Counted from the first letter of the stretch, positions 1-11,176 are shown. The stretch is 64,000 bases of DNA from Simmondsia chinensis (GCA_018398585.1 JAGTTD010000011.1:32112164-32176163), one strand, 5' to 3'. Notes: a model not told the origin generated them from the letters alone. Translations and numbers: made by a program.

Positions 1-344
1 GGCATTCGCATGAGGGGTATGTTAGATTATAAAACCATTCCTAGACCTTTACATATCAACTTAAGTTTTTGGGAAAAGGTGGTTCTTCGAAATGGTACCA
101 GAGCCTTGTTGACGAAAATGTCACAGGTTCAAATCCCAAAGTCCCCAATTGCAATATTAACATAATTCAAGCCCAAGGCGTGAAGTGGGCTTGTGCCATA
201 TCCAGCTTTAAGCCCAACGGTCATTTGCATGATGGAAGCATGTTAGATTATAAAAATATTTCTGATTCTTAACCCATCAGCTTAAGCTTTTAGGAAAAGT
301 CGGTTCTTTGACATAACTTCTACTATTCTGCAGATCACGGTGAT
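1..344 (+). repeat. Repetitive end of the TFIIA-gamma 5'UTR intron, copy A
   Basis: Non-coding. The same sequence in copy B (17,223-17,700) shows that it consists of two diverged direct repeats of about 200-225 bp plus a short third start. Each begins near an agcttaag motif and contains a ggttcaaatccc-like block and a 'ttagattataaaa' block. The window opens inside the first repeat. The stretch ends with an acceptor AG at 332-333, 11 bases before the TFIIA-gamma start codon, so it is the 3' part of an intron in the 5'UTR. The ggttcaaatcc block resembles a pol III B box, so the unit may derive from a SINE or an LTR; I cannot decide which. The 67-residue ORF across it is not supported as a gene. 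Confidence 0.6.
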
Positions 345-3300
345 ATGGCGACATTCGAGCTGTACCGTAGGTCGACGATCGGGATGTGCTTGACTGAAAC
401 ATTGGATGAGATGGTCCAGAGTGGTGTACTCAACCCGGAGCTCGCCATTCAAGTTCTTGTCCAGTTTGATAAGGTCTAAAAATGCTTTCTTTTGGGGGCT
501 TGTGGTCATGATTACTTTTACTGGCTTCCTTTTTTGTCGTGCCATGTGTTAATGTGGCTTGGTCTAAGGAATTTCGGCTGCATTTTGTTGCAGTCAATGA
601 CCGAAGCGCTTGAATCCCAAGTGAAGAGCAAGGTGTCAATCAAGGTATAGGCTTGTTGTTTTTCTTACTTCAAAGTTTTTGTTGTTCTTTAAATTGTTTG
701 ATTATGGAATCTGCAGATAATGGACTAGAATGGTATTAATTAACTGTTTAGGCTTCAATTTGATTTGGAACCTTAGCTGTTGGGAGTCTCTTTTTGGGCC
801 TAAAAACCATCGAGGGAGAATACGTTTGGGGCTGCTTGAGAATGTGCAGTAGCTGCGCTAATTTCTTTGGCACATATTATGTGAAATATATTTTGTAGGA
901 AGTTGAACGAGGGGAAAGGGTTTTAATGATGCCACAAGGCCCCAGTCCGGAGAAGTCTAATATTCACTAAAGATAGGGGCTTATTTATCTTTTTGATTTT
1001 TCTTTGGGTATAGTCCACCATTTCTTTCTTGCATTCTGAGTTAGAATGATTGTCATAATCACCTTAGATTGTCTCGTAGATGAAAAAGAGCTTAGCAACT
1101 GGAAGTGTTGCATAAATGCTTAGTTATGACTTTGCTGAATAGATCTAGAAGTAAGATGTCAATTGATTACTTGGTCAAGTGGAAAACCCCATGGGTGAGT
1201 GATGATTGAACTACAAGTAGATCTGGCAGAGAGGAAGGAAGGAAAAGGAACAGAGGCAAAAAGCTGGCTGCGAAACAATTGAATTCATACCAAGGGTACT
1301 TTTATTTCACATGGACACACACAAATGCACATGTTTTTTTGGGATGGAGTCTCTAAGTGTGGAAGGTCTCACATCCCTGGGTAAATAGTTGGTGTTATAA
1401 TGCCAATGAAGATTCTTTTAATAGTAAAACACTGAAAAATTGAGGTTCTAGAATGAGAGGTCAGAGGTTCATATCTCCAATCTTGGTTGCTCAAAAAATT
1501 AAAATATATTGGTGTTATAACTCAGAGCACGGAGTCTGACGAAAGCTTTTGTATGACATAAGGTTGTCAAATTTCATGTCATGGACCGTTACATAATAGT
1601 ACTTTCATAATGCATAAAAAATGAAGGTTATATGACTATTAAACTTTTGCATATATGGTTAACAACTTATGTTCCCTTAAAAAATCCAAAGCAACCGGTG
1701 GTGACCTATTACGAAATGTATAAAAAACCCTATTTCCGCTTTAGGCGACTACTACTTGCTATTTGATTCCATGACTGTAAGGGGCACAAAAGTTCTGCTG
1801 AGCTTGCATGGTTAGGAACCTTTTCTTCTTTTAGAAAATCAAAGTATCACTTTCTTCAATGAACAGAATAGTGCAAACTTCGGCACTTGTGATTATGTTA
1901 GGTGATTAGCGGCTCTTTACATAGAAATTGATTTATGCATTGCAATCTTAGGTGTACTTGTACCCGTGTTTAGGGGTAGGGTCGTGTGCAAGTTGACTAG
2001 GAAGGGTTGGGACTGCTCTTGTTTTGGTGTTAATGACCTTGTTTAATGCAAGAGACGTGTAAACTTCAAAGAAATCTATTGTACCTCGCACATTCTCTTA
2101 CATTAGTATTTTGAAAAAGAAGGAAAAACTTCGGAAATTAGGTTGAATTTTGATATCGAGATAAGGGTGAATTGGATTTTCAGTTCGAAAATGACCTTGA
2201 ATCCAGGATCTGTCAGGGATCGAGAAGTCTAAGAAGGTAAGTTTAGACTGAGAACTTGAATTAGAATGATTGGATTTTATAGGTGAAATATAGATTGTGT
2301 GCACTCCTACTTAAAGTTGTCCCTAACTGAACCCTAATAGCTTCAAAATCTATCCTCACCTGCAGGAGGCATCATGTGAGGGGAAGTTACAACTCTTTGG
2401 TATTATGTGCTAATAACCACGGTAGATGCTAGTGGTTTGCAAACTTGGAATAGGATCCATCTTACTTCGCATGATTGCTCATGCGCATGGTTCTAATAGA
2501 GGAGAATCCCAAACTCAAGAAACTGAATTTGGTATTCAAATAAGGAAGCTTTGGTTAAAGCGGATGGGATCTTCAGTTAAGAGTGACCTTGCAGCCAAAT
2601 CTTTTGAAAATTTTCAATCTAATTGAATTAGGAATTTGAATTTTATTTGACTGAGTTTTAGTTGTGAATCTATATCAGAATCTCTTTTAATGGTTTTGAT
2701 TGTTGGAATGATTGTCAGTCAAGGCAACAGGACGGCTCTTTGGCTGCTTATTCATTTTTCATTTTATTAAATTCAGTATCTATCGTGTTGATGTAAAAGA
2801 AGGAAAATGGCAGGATGTGAACTCGATTAGGTAATTAGACATTGTGAAATAGTTCAATATTTTGCCTGAAATCAAATATTTCCTGGGAAAAAAAAGAGGC
2901 TCTGAGAGGATATTCCAAAAGCCAATCCTGAAATGTTTATTGTGTCTGGTGAATGAGCACAGTTAGTCTCTGTATTGAGAAACTTTTCTAAGAGCAGGTA
3001 ATAATGTAGAGAACTTTGCAGAGATAGTTGCTCTATTTTGCAGATTTTTTTTAAAAATCAAATGCAGTGAGTTATATGATTATAATCAGATTTAAAGGTA
3101 GTACATGTGTTTTGTGAACATTAGGGTGTGCGTATTTAGATTTTTGCAGATGAGATTATGTGCCCTTGAGGAAATAGAGGAATTGGTCGATGATTTTAAA
3201 TCTGGTGTATTCGCAACTGGACTACGGGTGCTTGGGATTGACTTTTCGGTGGTCAAGACCCAAGTCAAGTCTCATAAGCAGATTTATGCAGATGCTTGGT

Positions 3301-6300
3301 TTGTCCGTTCCATGTGAATGAACATAACTTAATGGCTGTAGTTACTGCAACATGTAGTGGATATGCCAGTATTTTGTTATATATGTGATGATCATGATTT
3401 GATTTCATGTATCAAAAGTTCTGCATATTGTTGAGGGGTTTATGTTGTCACAGCCACTTCCATGAGATTGTTGAAAGAAAGTCCGCGTGAAACTATAATC
3501 TATTCTATCCCTTTTCTTTTAGGTTTTTGGTTATCATCAAGGATATTGTTGTTTGTGTGTGTGTGTGTGTATATATATACACACACACACACATAAGAAA
3601 GAGCTATCAATGAGATTAGGTATAGTGTAGTCCCTTCCTTGGAACTTCCTTTATGAGATTTGCTGCTTTATTTTAATGATTTGACTCTAGGGTTAGTCAT
3701 TGTACAATGACTGAGTGCATCGATCCCAAACTACATGTAGTCTGCGCAACAGTACCTCATAAAGGATTGTATGGAGGGAAAGAAACGTTAACCTAATGAC
3801 TTTCAAGTTAGTCGTATATTTTTTTTTTGTGGTTGTTTTTTTGCGGAGGTGGGGGGTTTGTTTCCACAGTACTCCCAAGTTTATCAACGTTGAAACCCAA
3901 CTTGCTTCGACATATTGAAGCCAATTTCTTAAACGACGTAGTCCCATCACTTAACGTGGTGAACATCCCTTTCTCTGAGTCAGGTTCCTACTAGATTGAA
4001 TTGCTGGCCATGCCTTAAGCTATGTGTCCAATACATTGGTGCGAAAATTTTGTAGCGATATGGTAAAGGGGATGTTTTTGGTTTGCGTTTGCAGTAAGAT
4101 AGTTATAAATCAATTTAAATTCTTTGTGTCACACTGGAATAGTTCCCGGAGGTGGTTATGGGGAGTTTGTTAAGCAATGTCAGTATGTGCATCCGTGCAT
4201 ACCTTGAGCAGCTTACTATGGCTAGTGAGAGGGTCATGAGCCTTTATTTCCTGGTGAAATGAGCTATATCTGATTGAGATAAAAGGAGAAAGGGTCAAGA
4301 TATTGATTTAAGATATCTAATAATTTAAATTGTTGTAATTTCTATCTGGTTAGGACATATTATTAGTTAATATTGGTTTAGGACATAATTTGACTTTTTA
4401 TAGCCTTATTTGTTATTATTATATTATGAATTTATTATTATCCATTTAGGAGTTTATTTTCACTTGGAATTCTAATTTTTTTTCCCATAAATATTGACGT
4501 AATTAGAGTCTAAGGACATAGCATAAGACTATTTGAATCAATTCAGTTTATTTTTTATTTCTTAAGTACATGGTTATCTTCTTCTAGTGGGTTAGATACA
4601 TGGTTGTTCAACCGTCCTTCTAGAATGTGCTTTGGGATACTTAGCTTATTGTTTTGTAGACGTCGATACTGTATGATGTTGGTGTCACGAATCTAAGTCC
4701 GTGACTTGGATAATTTTTGAGAAGGATCGAGAGAGAGAAAGATTAAGGAGGGAGATTAGAGAATAGATGAAGGAAAGAAGAGGATTTTTAGTAGAAGGAA
4801 AGAGTGAGAGAGTGACGGTTGAAGGAGAGAGGGAAAGTGAGAATTCAGATTGTTGTATTTTTCATTTGATGATTCAAAATGCAAGGTACCAACTCTTTAT
4901 ATAGAGTTTGGGAGGGGGCAACCCTGGTACACACACACAGACACTCCCTAGTCAAAATATATTTAATGCTACTACTTTACTTGCAAGAAAAATAAACCTT
5001 ATCCTACCTACTCCCCCATGGGAAACCGGCTAATACAAGCAACTGGTACCCATCCTTCTAATTTAAACTATTTTCTACTAATTAATATTAAATTTTACAT
5101 TGCATAATTTGTACAAAATAACAATAGCAAAAAATGACTATTTGACACGGTCCAAGTGGGCTGTTCGATCATTGCACATGACAATCCCTTCCCTTCAAAC
5201 AATCCTTGTCCTCAAGGATTAAAACTTGGAAATTGCTGTAAGACAAGTCTTCTCAAGTTTCTTTCTCCTCGATGCCGTTGGTCCAGTGTACCTTGATCTT
5301 AGGTACTCTTTTGCCCTCGTGCATGTCCCAATGTCGTTCTATGACTCTTGTAGGTTTGATGGTAGCAGCTTCACGGTTCTTGGCCTTCTTTAATTTCTTC
5401 ATCACCTGTTCGTCCTTCTTCTTAACCGTTTGAACTACCCCTTTGTGAGACAACGAGTTTAAGTTAGCCTTTTTCTTCTGCCCCTAAAGCGTGATCTCCT
5501 TGCCCTCCTCGCGGCATGTGAGTCGGAGTGCGATGAAGTCAAAAGTGATGGGTCCGTACTTCTGAAGCCATTCTACCTCCAATACTAAGTCATGGCCCTT
5601 CAAGTTCAAGGCCCAAAGGTTGTCCTTGAACGTGACTCCTTGTGCCTTCCACTCAATCTCGGGACAACGTGAGTAACTCACTAAAGCTTCTTCGTTGGCC
5701 ACGGTCACCTCCATAGCTGCTATAGGGAGAGTCGGTAGCTTGAGCTTCTTAATCAAGTGCTCATCAATGAAACTGTGGGTGCTTCCACTGTTTACGAGAA
5801 TCATTACGGGTCTTCCCTTGATGCTTCCTTTGATTCTGAAGGTGTTGTGCACGACCTTTCCTTCCAAGGCACACAACAAGACTTCCATTTTTTCTTCTTC
5901 TGCTTTATCTGTTTCCTCCTCTTGGCTCGATTCTTCCTCCACCTCTCTCATACTGTTGAGTTGCTTAGGTTTGCACACATGACCAGGATAATATTGCTCT
6001 TGACATCGATAGCATCTGCCGTGATCACGTGTGAGCTGTGAGAACCTGGCTGACACGGTGGGTCCTCCTTTGGACACGGATGGGGATGAGGACTGTGGCT
6101 GCTGTGTCTAGTTCAGCGTGAGGGACTTAGTCACGGTTTCGTCCCTGCGGACCTGGACAGGTCTTGGTGTTGGCTGCATAATGGTCCTTAGTTCTTCCAC
6201 TGCAACTTCTTGTAGCCTAGCTCTCTCAAAAGCCGTACTTAAGTCTGGAGGTTTTCCAGCCTTAATCGTGGCTCGTAGGGCTGGCTTAAGTCCACTGATG

Positions 6301-8678
6301 AAGCTTGAGATAAAGTAGGCTTCATCCAAAGTGGGGTGATGAATTAACATCCAACTTTCCAATTCTTCGAATTTTATCACGTACTCCTCCACCGGTCCTT
6401 CTTGAGTCATTTTACTAAACTCCTCCACGACATCTTGAAGTGAGCAATCCTCGAAACGTTTGCAAAGCTCGTTCATGAAAAACGGCTATGTCATTTGAGG
6501 GTGCCTGAGTTCAAGAGTGTGGTACCATATGTCCCCATGGTCGTGAAGATGGCTTGATGCATACTCTACCCATTCATTCTCGGGAACTTGATATCAACGA
6601 AAATATTTAAGACATTTTCGAATCCATGCTCTCGGGTTCGTACCTTCAAACTTCGGAATTTCAAGCCTTGGCGTGTGGTTGGACCGTGTGTGGTTGCTTC
6701 CGTTGCTTCAGCTATGGTCTCCTTCTTTCATGACCCGGGGTGGGCCACGGTTGCTCCTAGGGTCCGAAAAACGTGCGGTTGGAGGTGGTAAAATTCTATC
6801 TTCCATTCGAGAATAGTTGCCGGATCCTTCTTGAGTGGTAAATTCGGTTGCAACCACGGTTGGTGCTATGGGTTCAACTTCGGGTCTCTTTTCTTGGGCT
6901 TTAACCAATCGGCTAACGGCTTCGGTTAGGGTCTTGAGCTCCAATCCTGTGTTGCCCACTTTGGCTTTCAGATTTTCCACCGTGGTTCCCATGTTTTACA
7001 CGGTTTCCTTCATCTCAAGGTTGGTTCGGTTTTGTCGTTCAGCTAAGCCCTCCAAATGGTTCAACCGGCCTTCAATAGTGCCAACCCACTTGTTGGACTC
7101 AATATTTTCTGATGAGGACATACTCGTAGCGGGACGTGAACTTCTTGTTTTGGCTAGCTTAGTGATTTTAGGCAACAGATTTTTTTTTCCCCGATTTTTT
7201 TCCCCTTTAAACAATAAAAATGCTGTGAATTTTTTTTTTAATTAAATTCGATTTTTTTTAGCTCAAACAGTAAGAAAGCATTTTGTTTTTAATTTAAATG
7301 CAAAAATGATAGTAGCGGAAAATACCTTTTTTGATAGAACGAGCCTCTTGATCGCAAGATAGCTCTAATACCACTTTATCACGAACCTAAGTACGTGACT
7401 TGGATAATTTTTTAGAAGGATCGAGAGAGAGAGAGAGTAGAGATTAAGGAGGGCGATTAGAGAATAGATGAAGGAAAGAAGAGGATTTTTAGTAGAAGGA
7501 AAGAGTGAGAGAGTGACGGTTGAAGGAGAGAGGGAAAGTGAGAATTCAGATTGTTGTATTTTTCATTTGATGATTCAAAATGCAAGGTACCAACTCTTTA
7601 TATAGAGTTTGGGAGGGGGCAACCCGGTACACACGCCCATACACTCCCTAGTCAAAATACATTTAATGCTGCTACTTTACTTGCAAGAAAAATAAACCTA
7701 ATCCTACCTACTCCCCCAGGGGAAACCGGCTAATACAAGCAACCGGTACCCATCCCTCTAAATTAAACTATTTTCTGCTAGTTAATATTACATTTTATAT
7801 TACATAATTTGTACAAAATAACAAGAGCAAAAAATGACTACTTGACACGGTCCAAGTGGGCTGTTCGGTCATGGCACATGACAATTGGTATGTATACCGT
7901 AACACCTGTATAGAAAGCTTCTGTCTAAGGACCTCAGCTATGGAATTGTTGTCTTTTCTTGTCCTTTTACTGAATAAAACTAGCTGTCAAGAAAATAATG
8001 CGTATCATTTGTATTCATGGCTAATTCCAATGTCATGCGCGACAAGCTCTACACCTTTTTGATAGAGAACGAGTCATTCAAGTTTTTGTCCACTCATTGA
8101 TCATCTTTTGGGACACTGCGTTTTTAGGCTCCATTTATTTTGATAGAAAATTTTCTTCATAGAATATTTTGAATTAAAATACCTTCTTACAAATATTTGT
8201 TAGTCTAGCTAAATATAATAGTTTTATTCTATAAATTTGTATAAGGTTCATACTAGGCCAAGTCAAGGTTAAAGTGAAACATACAACTTGAGATTATTGC
8301 CGAAAACGTTTTCTTGAGGGGAAGTCAATTTTTTCTCAATGGAGGAAAAGATTTTCCGTTATGATTGTCAATGATGCTAAAGAAACAATAAAATTGCTAC
8401 GAAACTTGTTTCCCGTCAAAATATAAAGAGCCATAATGTGCACTTCCTACCTCTTACCTAGACTATATTCTTGTTCCGCTTATTTGGTCACTGGGTGCTT
8501 CTAATTTTTCATCATCTTTCTTGGCCAAATTCTACAGGGACACTTGCACACCTATAGATTCTGCGACAACGTATGGACCTTCATTTTACAAGACGCAACG
8601 TTCAAGAACGAGCAGAATCAGGAAAACGTGAGCCGAGTCAAAATCGTAGCTTGCGACTCGAAGCTGCTTAGTCAGTAG
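345..8678 (+). CDS. TFIIA-S: Transcription initiation factor IIA gamma (small) subunit, copy A; three coding exons
   Basis: Coding exons are 345-473, 594-644 and 8538-8678 (43 + 17 + 46 = 106 residues, the usual plant length). The protein starts [16 protein letters not shown] and ends [10 protein letters not shown]. The N-terminal half matches the TFIIA-gamma helical bundle that pairs with the alpha/beta subunit. The last exon ([15 protein letters not shown]) is the beta-barrel that contacts TBP and DNA. In the family this factor stabilises TBP on TATA promoters in the nucleus. All introns are GT-AG: AAG/gtcta to tgcag, and AAG/gtatag to tacag. Intron 2 is about 7.9 kb because an antisense Ty3/gypsy element lies in it. 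Residue 39 is Val, the position changed in rice xa5 (known from the literature). The promoter lies outside the window. Coding looks intact; expression through so long an intron is unproven. Confidence 0.93.
3105..3317 (+). other. Unidentified short ORF in TFIIA intron 2, copy A
   Basis: A 70-residue reading frame containing [14 protein letters not shown] and [12 protein letters not shown]. It follows a tttgcag that could be a splice acceptor. Copies lie at 20,479-20,706 (B), 44,115-44,342 (C) and 59,192-59,419 (D), where it runs to 75 residues. In A a GGA-to-TGA change shortens it. I recognise no family. It could be a captured exon of another gene or chance. The differences in D (N/K to D, T to I, R to W) include several amino-acid changes, which does not argue for purifying selection. 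Confidence 0.25.
3554..3593. repeat. Compound (TG)n(TA)n(CA)n microsatellite, copy A
   Basis: A run of TG, then TA, then CA dinucleotides. It is self-complementary and alternates purine and pyrimidine. Its length and composition differ in every copy (B 20,930-20,970; C 44,565-44,609; D about 59,636-59,657), as expected for replication slippage after duplication. Confidence 0.9.
4683..5183 (-). repeat. 3' LTR of gypsy element A
   Basis: A 501-bp terminal repeat, 3' relative to the element, which reads leftward. It is closely similar to 7,377-7,883, with small differences such as cacacacacagac here against cacacgcccatac there, so time has passed since insertion. It contains a (ga)-rich block and a tatatagag TATA-like motif. 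Confidence 0.9.
5184..5196 (-). other. Polypurine tract of gypsy element A
   Basis: Directly inside the 3' LTR the minus strand reads gaagggaagggat, the position and composition of the plus-strand primer of LTR retrotransposons. Confidence 0.75.
5253..7121 (-). pseudogene. gag-protease-chromodomain remnant of gypsy element A
   Basis: Reads on the minus strand from a Met at 7,119-7,121 ([11 protein letters not shown]). The N-terminal part has a coiled-coil-like stretch broken by stops and frameshifts (6,708-7,121). The central gag domain is at 6,108-6,476 ([13 protein letters not shown]...FISGLKP). A stop and frameshift follow. Then come a CCHC zinc knuckle ([14 protein letters not shown]) and a retropepsin-like site NSGSTHSFI at 5,484-6,077, where the family usually has DTGA or DSGA. 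The end (5,253-5,453) resembles a chromodomain (RVIERHW...VHWTNG). RT, RNase H and the integrase core are missing between protease and chromodomain. It cannot encode a working polyprotein. Confidence 0.85.
7362..7373 (-). other. Primer-binding site (initiator tRNA-Met type), gypsy element A
   Basis: Three bases inside the 5' LTR the minus strand reads tggtattagagc, one base different from the common plant PBS tggtatcagagc complementary to tRNA-iMet. Copy B has the same site at 24,755-24,766. Confidence 0.8.
7377..7883 (-). repeat. 5' LTR of gypsy element A
   Basis: A 507-bp terminal repeat, partner of 4,683-5,183. Its inner border reads tatcacg where the other copies have tgtcacg, a single change that spoils the terminal TG in A. 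The outer end is catgaca. Confidence 0.9.
7889..8537 (+). other. End of TFIIA intron 2, copy A
   Basis: Intron sequence between the gypsy element and coding exon 3. It contains a degenerate AT-rich element with inverted gaaaatttt/ggaaaagatttt blocks (about 8,130-8,370) that resembles an old hAT-like MITE; no clean termini are visible. It ends with the acceptor tctacag at 8,531-8,537. Confidence 0.55.
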
Positions 8679-9825
8679 GGGGTGTGACATTATTATAATT
8701 TGTCATAATTTTCTTGTGTAATTTCTATTTGTGCCTGCTGTAGAGGGGAGAGTGGACTTTACCAGATATTGTAAAAATGAAGTCTAGGAAAGAACACTCC
8801 ATTCAAGTTAAGCCTATCTTGACATTTAATCTTGAAGATTATATCCAGTTTTTTTTCTTGTATTTCTATGTTTCACTTCCAATAGCCCAATTTTATTTTC
8901 CTTTACTAATTGAGACATTGATCTGAGTGTAAAATACTACTATGGTTGAGGTTTTAGTATAGAAGGTCCTCGGTTTGAATTTCAATTGACTGTCTTGAAG
9001 ATATGACAACATTCCTTTTTGGGAAATGTGTCTTTCCGGGTCATGTTTCTTCTTCGTGTTAAAACTATTGTCCGATCTTCTGCCAACAGCTTAAGTATTG
9101 GGGATAATTGGTTCTTTATTCTTGGATCTTCTTCCAACAACTTTAGTATCGAGGATAACTGATTCTTTGGTATAATTGGTTGGTATCATATTCTTACTGA
9201 TTTAGAAGTCATGAGTTCGAATTTCAACAATCTTTACTGTTAGTATTAATATCATTTCAGAACATGGTGTGTGATGGTTTAAGAGTTGATTCAGAAACAG
9301 CTTGGATTAGAATTTAGATGGGTCTGCTTATCTTTTTGCAGTGTTATTGTATGCAACGTTTTGGCTATATTTGTTTGAAAAATAATATTTTTCATCTGAG
9401 TTCTTTTTTTTTTTTTCCCCCCCTTTCCTCTTGCTTTAACTTCATAGTAACTGTTCATAGTAAATGTTTATATGGAAAATATTTTCCTCCGTTGAGGAGG
9501 AATTGACTTTCCCTTACCAAAATGAGAAAATGTTTTCCTTTCTAAAGGGGAAAACATTTTCTATATAATTCTAATTTTATATTCAATTTGGTCACGTGTA
9601 AAACTCATATAGTGATAAAAATTTCTAAGAAGGTATGTTTGATTAAAAATAACAACAAATTCTTTGAGAAAAATATTTCCTTGTAATAAATCTAGTTTTG
9701 CATTCTTCAACTAGATGATTGATAAGAACACCGTGATCTGATCCAATATCGTTCATTTATTCAAAACTTAACCTTTTTGAACTGCAAACAGAAAGCGAAA
9801 ATAGATATATAAAAATATCGAGTTC
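8679..9825. other. Intergenic space between convergent TFIIA-gamma and EC1, copy A
   Basis: Holds the 3' ends of both genes. AT-rich, no coding signal. A perfect 13-bp stem hairpin (gaaaatgttttcc/ggaaaacattttc, loop 10) lies at 9,526-9,561. It recurs at 26,922-26,957 (B), 47,315-47,350 (C) and 62,384-62,419 (D). It may be a decayed MITE or affect RNA 3' ends. Confidence 0.6.
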
Positions 9826-10233
9826 TTAAGGAGTTGGGGCGAGTAGGAGACTGCTATCAACATTAAGTGGCGGCACATTAACACCTGGAGTGGAGTATGA
9901 TTTCTCACAGTACCCTGAAAGCAGGTTCCCTTCGTCAGCAGTATAACCAGGGGAGCTCATCATCGTAGGCCAGCAATGTTGAGTAATGGTCTCGATGGCG
10001 CTACAACACGGTGCATCTATCTCCGCTTGCCCATTGAGGAAGAACCCAATAATCTCATTAGAGCAGGACCGAATCTCCAATAGTGTAGTCCAGCAGTCAG
10101 CCTCACCCTCACTGTCCTGGAGCCTACCCCCTAGGTCAAACCCATCGAGTCGGGCCCTTGAGGTAGCAGTAGGTGAGACAAAAAGCACAAGGGCGATTGT
10201 CAAAGCTAGGAAAATGGCATTTTGAGGGGCCAT
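9826..10233 (-). CDS. EC1: Egg-cell-secreted EC1-like protein, copy A (intact ORF, promoter deleted)
   Basis: A single-exon ORF of 135 residues starting MAPQNAIFLALTIALVLF, a hydrophobic signal peptide. The mature part carries six cysteines in EC1/prolamin-like spacing: DCW, RSC, PCC, HCWP and YCE. EC1 proteins are small secreted proteins of the egg cell that activate sperm at fertilisation (known from Arabidopsis). The reading frame is complete. However, the region upstream of the start codon is deleted compared with copies C and D: only about 35 bp separate the ATG from a MITE at 10,269, and the TATA box seen in C and D is gone. It is therefore likely silent or misregulated despite coding capacity. 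It differs from C and D at many residues (SSPGY, NVPPLNV). Confidence 0.88.
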   Translation of the reverse strand: MAPQNAIFLALTIALVLFVSPTATSRARLDGFDLGGRLQDSEGEADCWTTLLEIRSCSNEIIGFFLNGQAEIDAPCCSAIETITQHCWPTMMSSPGYTADEGNLLSGYCEKSYSTPGVNVPPLNVDSSLLLAPTP

Positions 10234-10268
10234 GAAGGGTTAATTATTATGATTAATGATTAATTAAT

Positions 10269-10669
10269 GGGTTATTTACACCAAATATCCCTATACTTTA
10301 CTTATTGTGTCAATTTAGTCCCTCTACAATTGAAGTCCTTACAGTGAAATTTATGTTAAATTCTTGATGAAATTTTTAATGGTTCGGTCTTAAGTTGGTT
10401 AAATTGAGTCAATGAGTGGATTTGTACTGGGTTACTTATATTTACCATGATTGTGCCGTTAAAAATTACGCTATTAACTTAACTTTAATTTAACCAAAGG
10501 ACTAAATTGACACAGTATTAATTGTAGAGAAACTAAATTGATACAATTTAACCAAAGGACTAAATTGACACATTATTAATTGTAGAGGGATTAAATTGAT
10601 ACAATTAAAAATATAAGGACTAAATTAACACAATAAGAAAGGTATAGGGAGCTTGAGTGTAAATAACCC
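10269..10669. mobile_element. MITE with 9-bp target duplication (Mutator-like), copy A unit 1
   Basis: Terminal inverted repeats start gggttatttaca and end gtgtaaataaccc, and similarity extends inward for about 50 bp. It is flanked by the 9-bp direct repeat ttaattaat (10,260-10,268 and 10,670-10,678), as in Mutator-type elements. It has no coding capacity. Internally a roughly 56-bp block (ccaaaggactaaattgacac...) is tandemly doubled. That doubling is shared with B but absent in C and D. Confidence 0.8.
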
Positions 10670-10790
10670 TTAATTAATCATGATTAATAACGTCAAAATG
10701 AGCACCAAGACGAATAATGAGTATTGCTTGCCTTTTCAATTTCTTTAACGCCTATGCATATGTTCATGTCCATATATATAATTTGTACAC

Positions 10791-11176
10791 GGGTTATTTA
10801 TGCTAAAAGTCCATGTACTTTGTTCATCGTGTCAATTTAGTTATTATACTTTTAATTGTGTCAATTGAGTCCCTGTACAATTCAAAATGTGTCAATTTGA
10901 TCCTTAGAGAAAATTTATGTTAAGTTTTTAATGAAATTTTTAATCGTTCGACCATGAATTGGGTTAAATTGAGTAAACGGATGAATTTATAATAAGTTAC
11001 TTATATCTAACATAATTTTGCCGTTCAAAATTACGTCATTAACTTAACTTAAATTTGACTAAAGGACTAAATTGACACATTTTGAATTATTTTGGGACTA
11101 AATTAACACAATTATTAATCCAAGGACCAAATTAGTATAATGGGCAAAGTACAAGGATCTTTGGTGTAAATAACCC
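10791..11176. mobile_element. MITE of the same family, copy A unit 2
   Basis: Ends gggttattta...taaataaccc with the same internal aggactaaattgacac motifs as the element 120 bp upstream. The putative 9-bp target repeats tttgtacac and tttgcatat differ only by C/T transitions. Two related MITEs lie in a row beyond the EC1 5' end. Confidence 0.72.

Larger units (their letters stand above)
645..4677 (+). other. TFIIA-gamma intron 2, copy A, part upstream of the gypsy insertion
   Basis: About 4 kb of AT-rich intron, collinear with copies B (18,022-22,052) and D (56,763-60,782) and, from A position about 2,165 onward, with C. Apart from a (TG)n(TA)n(CA)n microsatellite and one unidentified short ORF described separately, I see no gene, exon or recognisable element. 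The high similarity between copies reflects recent duplication, not evident selection. Confidence 0.7.
4683..7883 (-). mobile_element. Ty3/gypsy LTR retrotransposon, internally deleted, antisense in TFIIA intron 2 (copy A)
   Basis: An LTR element of about 3.2 kb reading on the minus strand. LTRs are 4,683-5,183 and 7,377-7,883, with outer ends tgtca...tgaca. The flanking 5-bp repeats are gttgg (4,678-4,682) and attgg (7,884-7,888). The empty site is preserved in copies C (45,729) and D (60,783), which proves insertion. A primer-binding site complementary to initiator tRNA-Met and a polypurine tract are both present. The interior keeps gag, zinc knuckle, protease and a C-terminal chromodomain-like end. 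Reverse transcriptase, RNase H and the integrase core are absent. It is a non-autonomous, probably chromovirus-type deletion derivative. The same insertion in copy B shows that it predates the A/B duplication. Confidence 0.93.

Noticed and set aside
5695..6041. Plus-strand ORFs opposite the gypsy protease
   Set aside because: Antisense shadows of the zinc-knuckle/protease frame.
9986..10225. Plus-strand ORFs antisense to EC1 (also 47,776-48,015 and 62,840-63,079)
   Set aside because: Shadows of the conserved EC1 frame; no start context or family.
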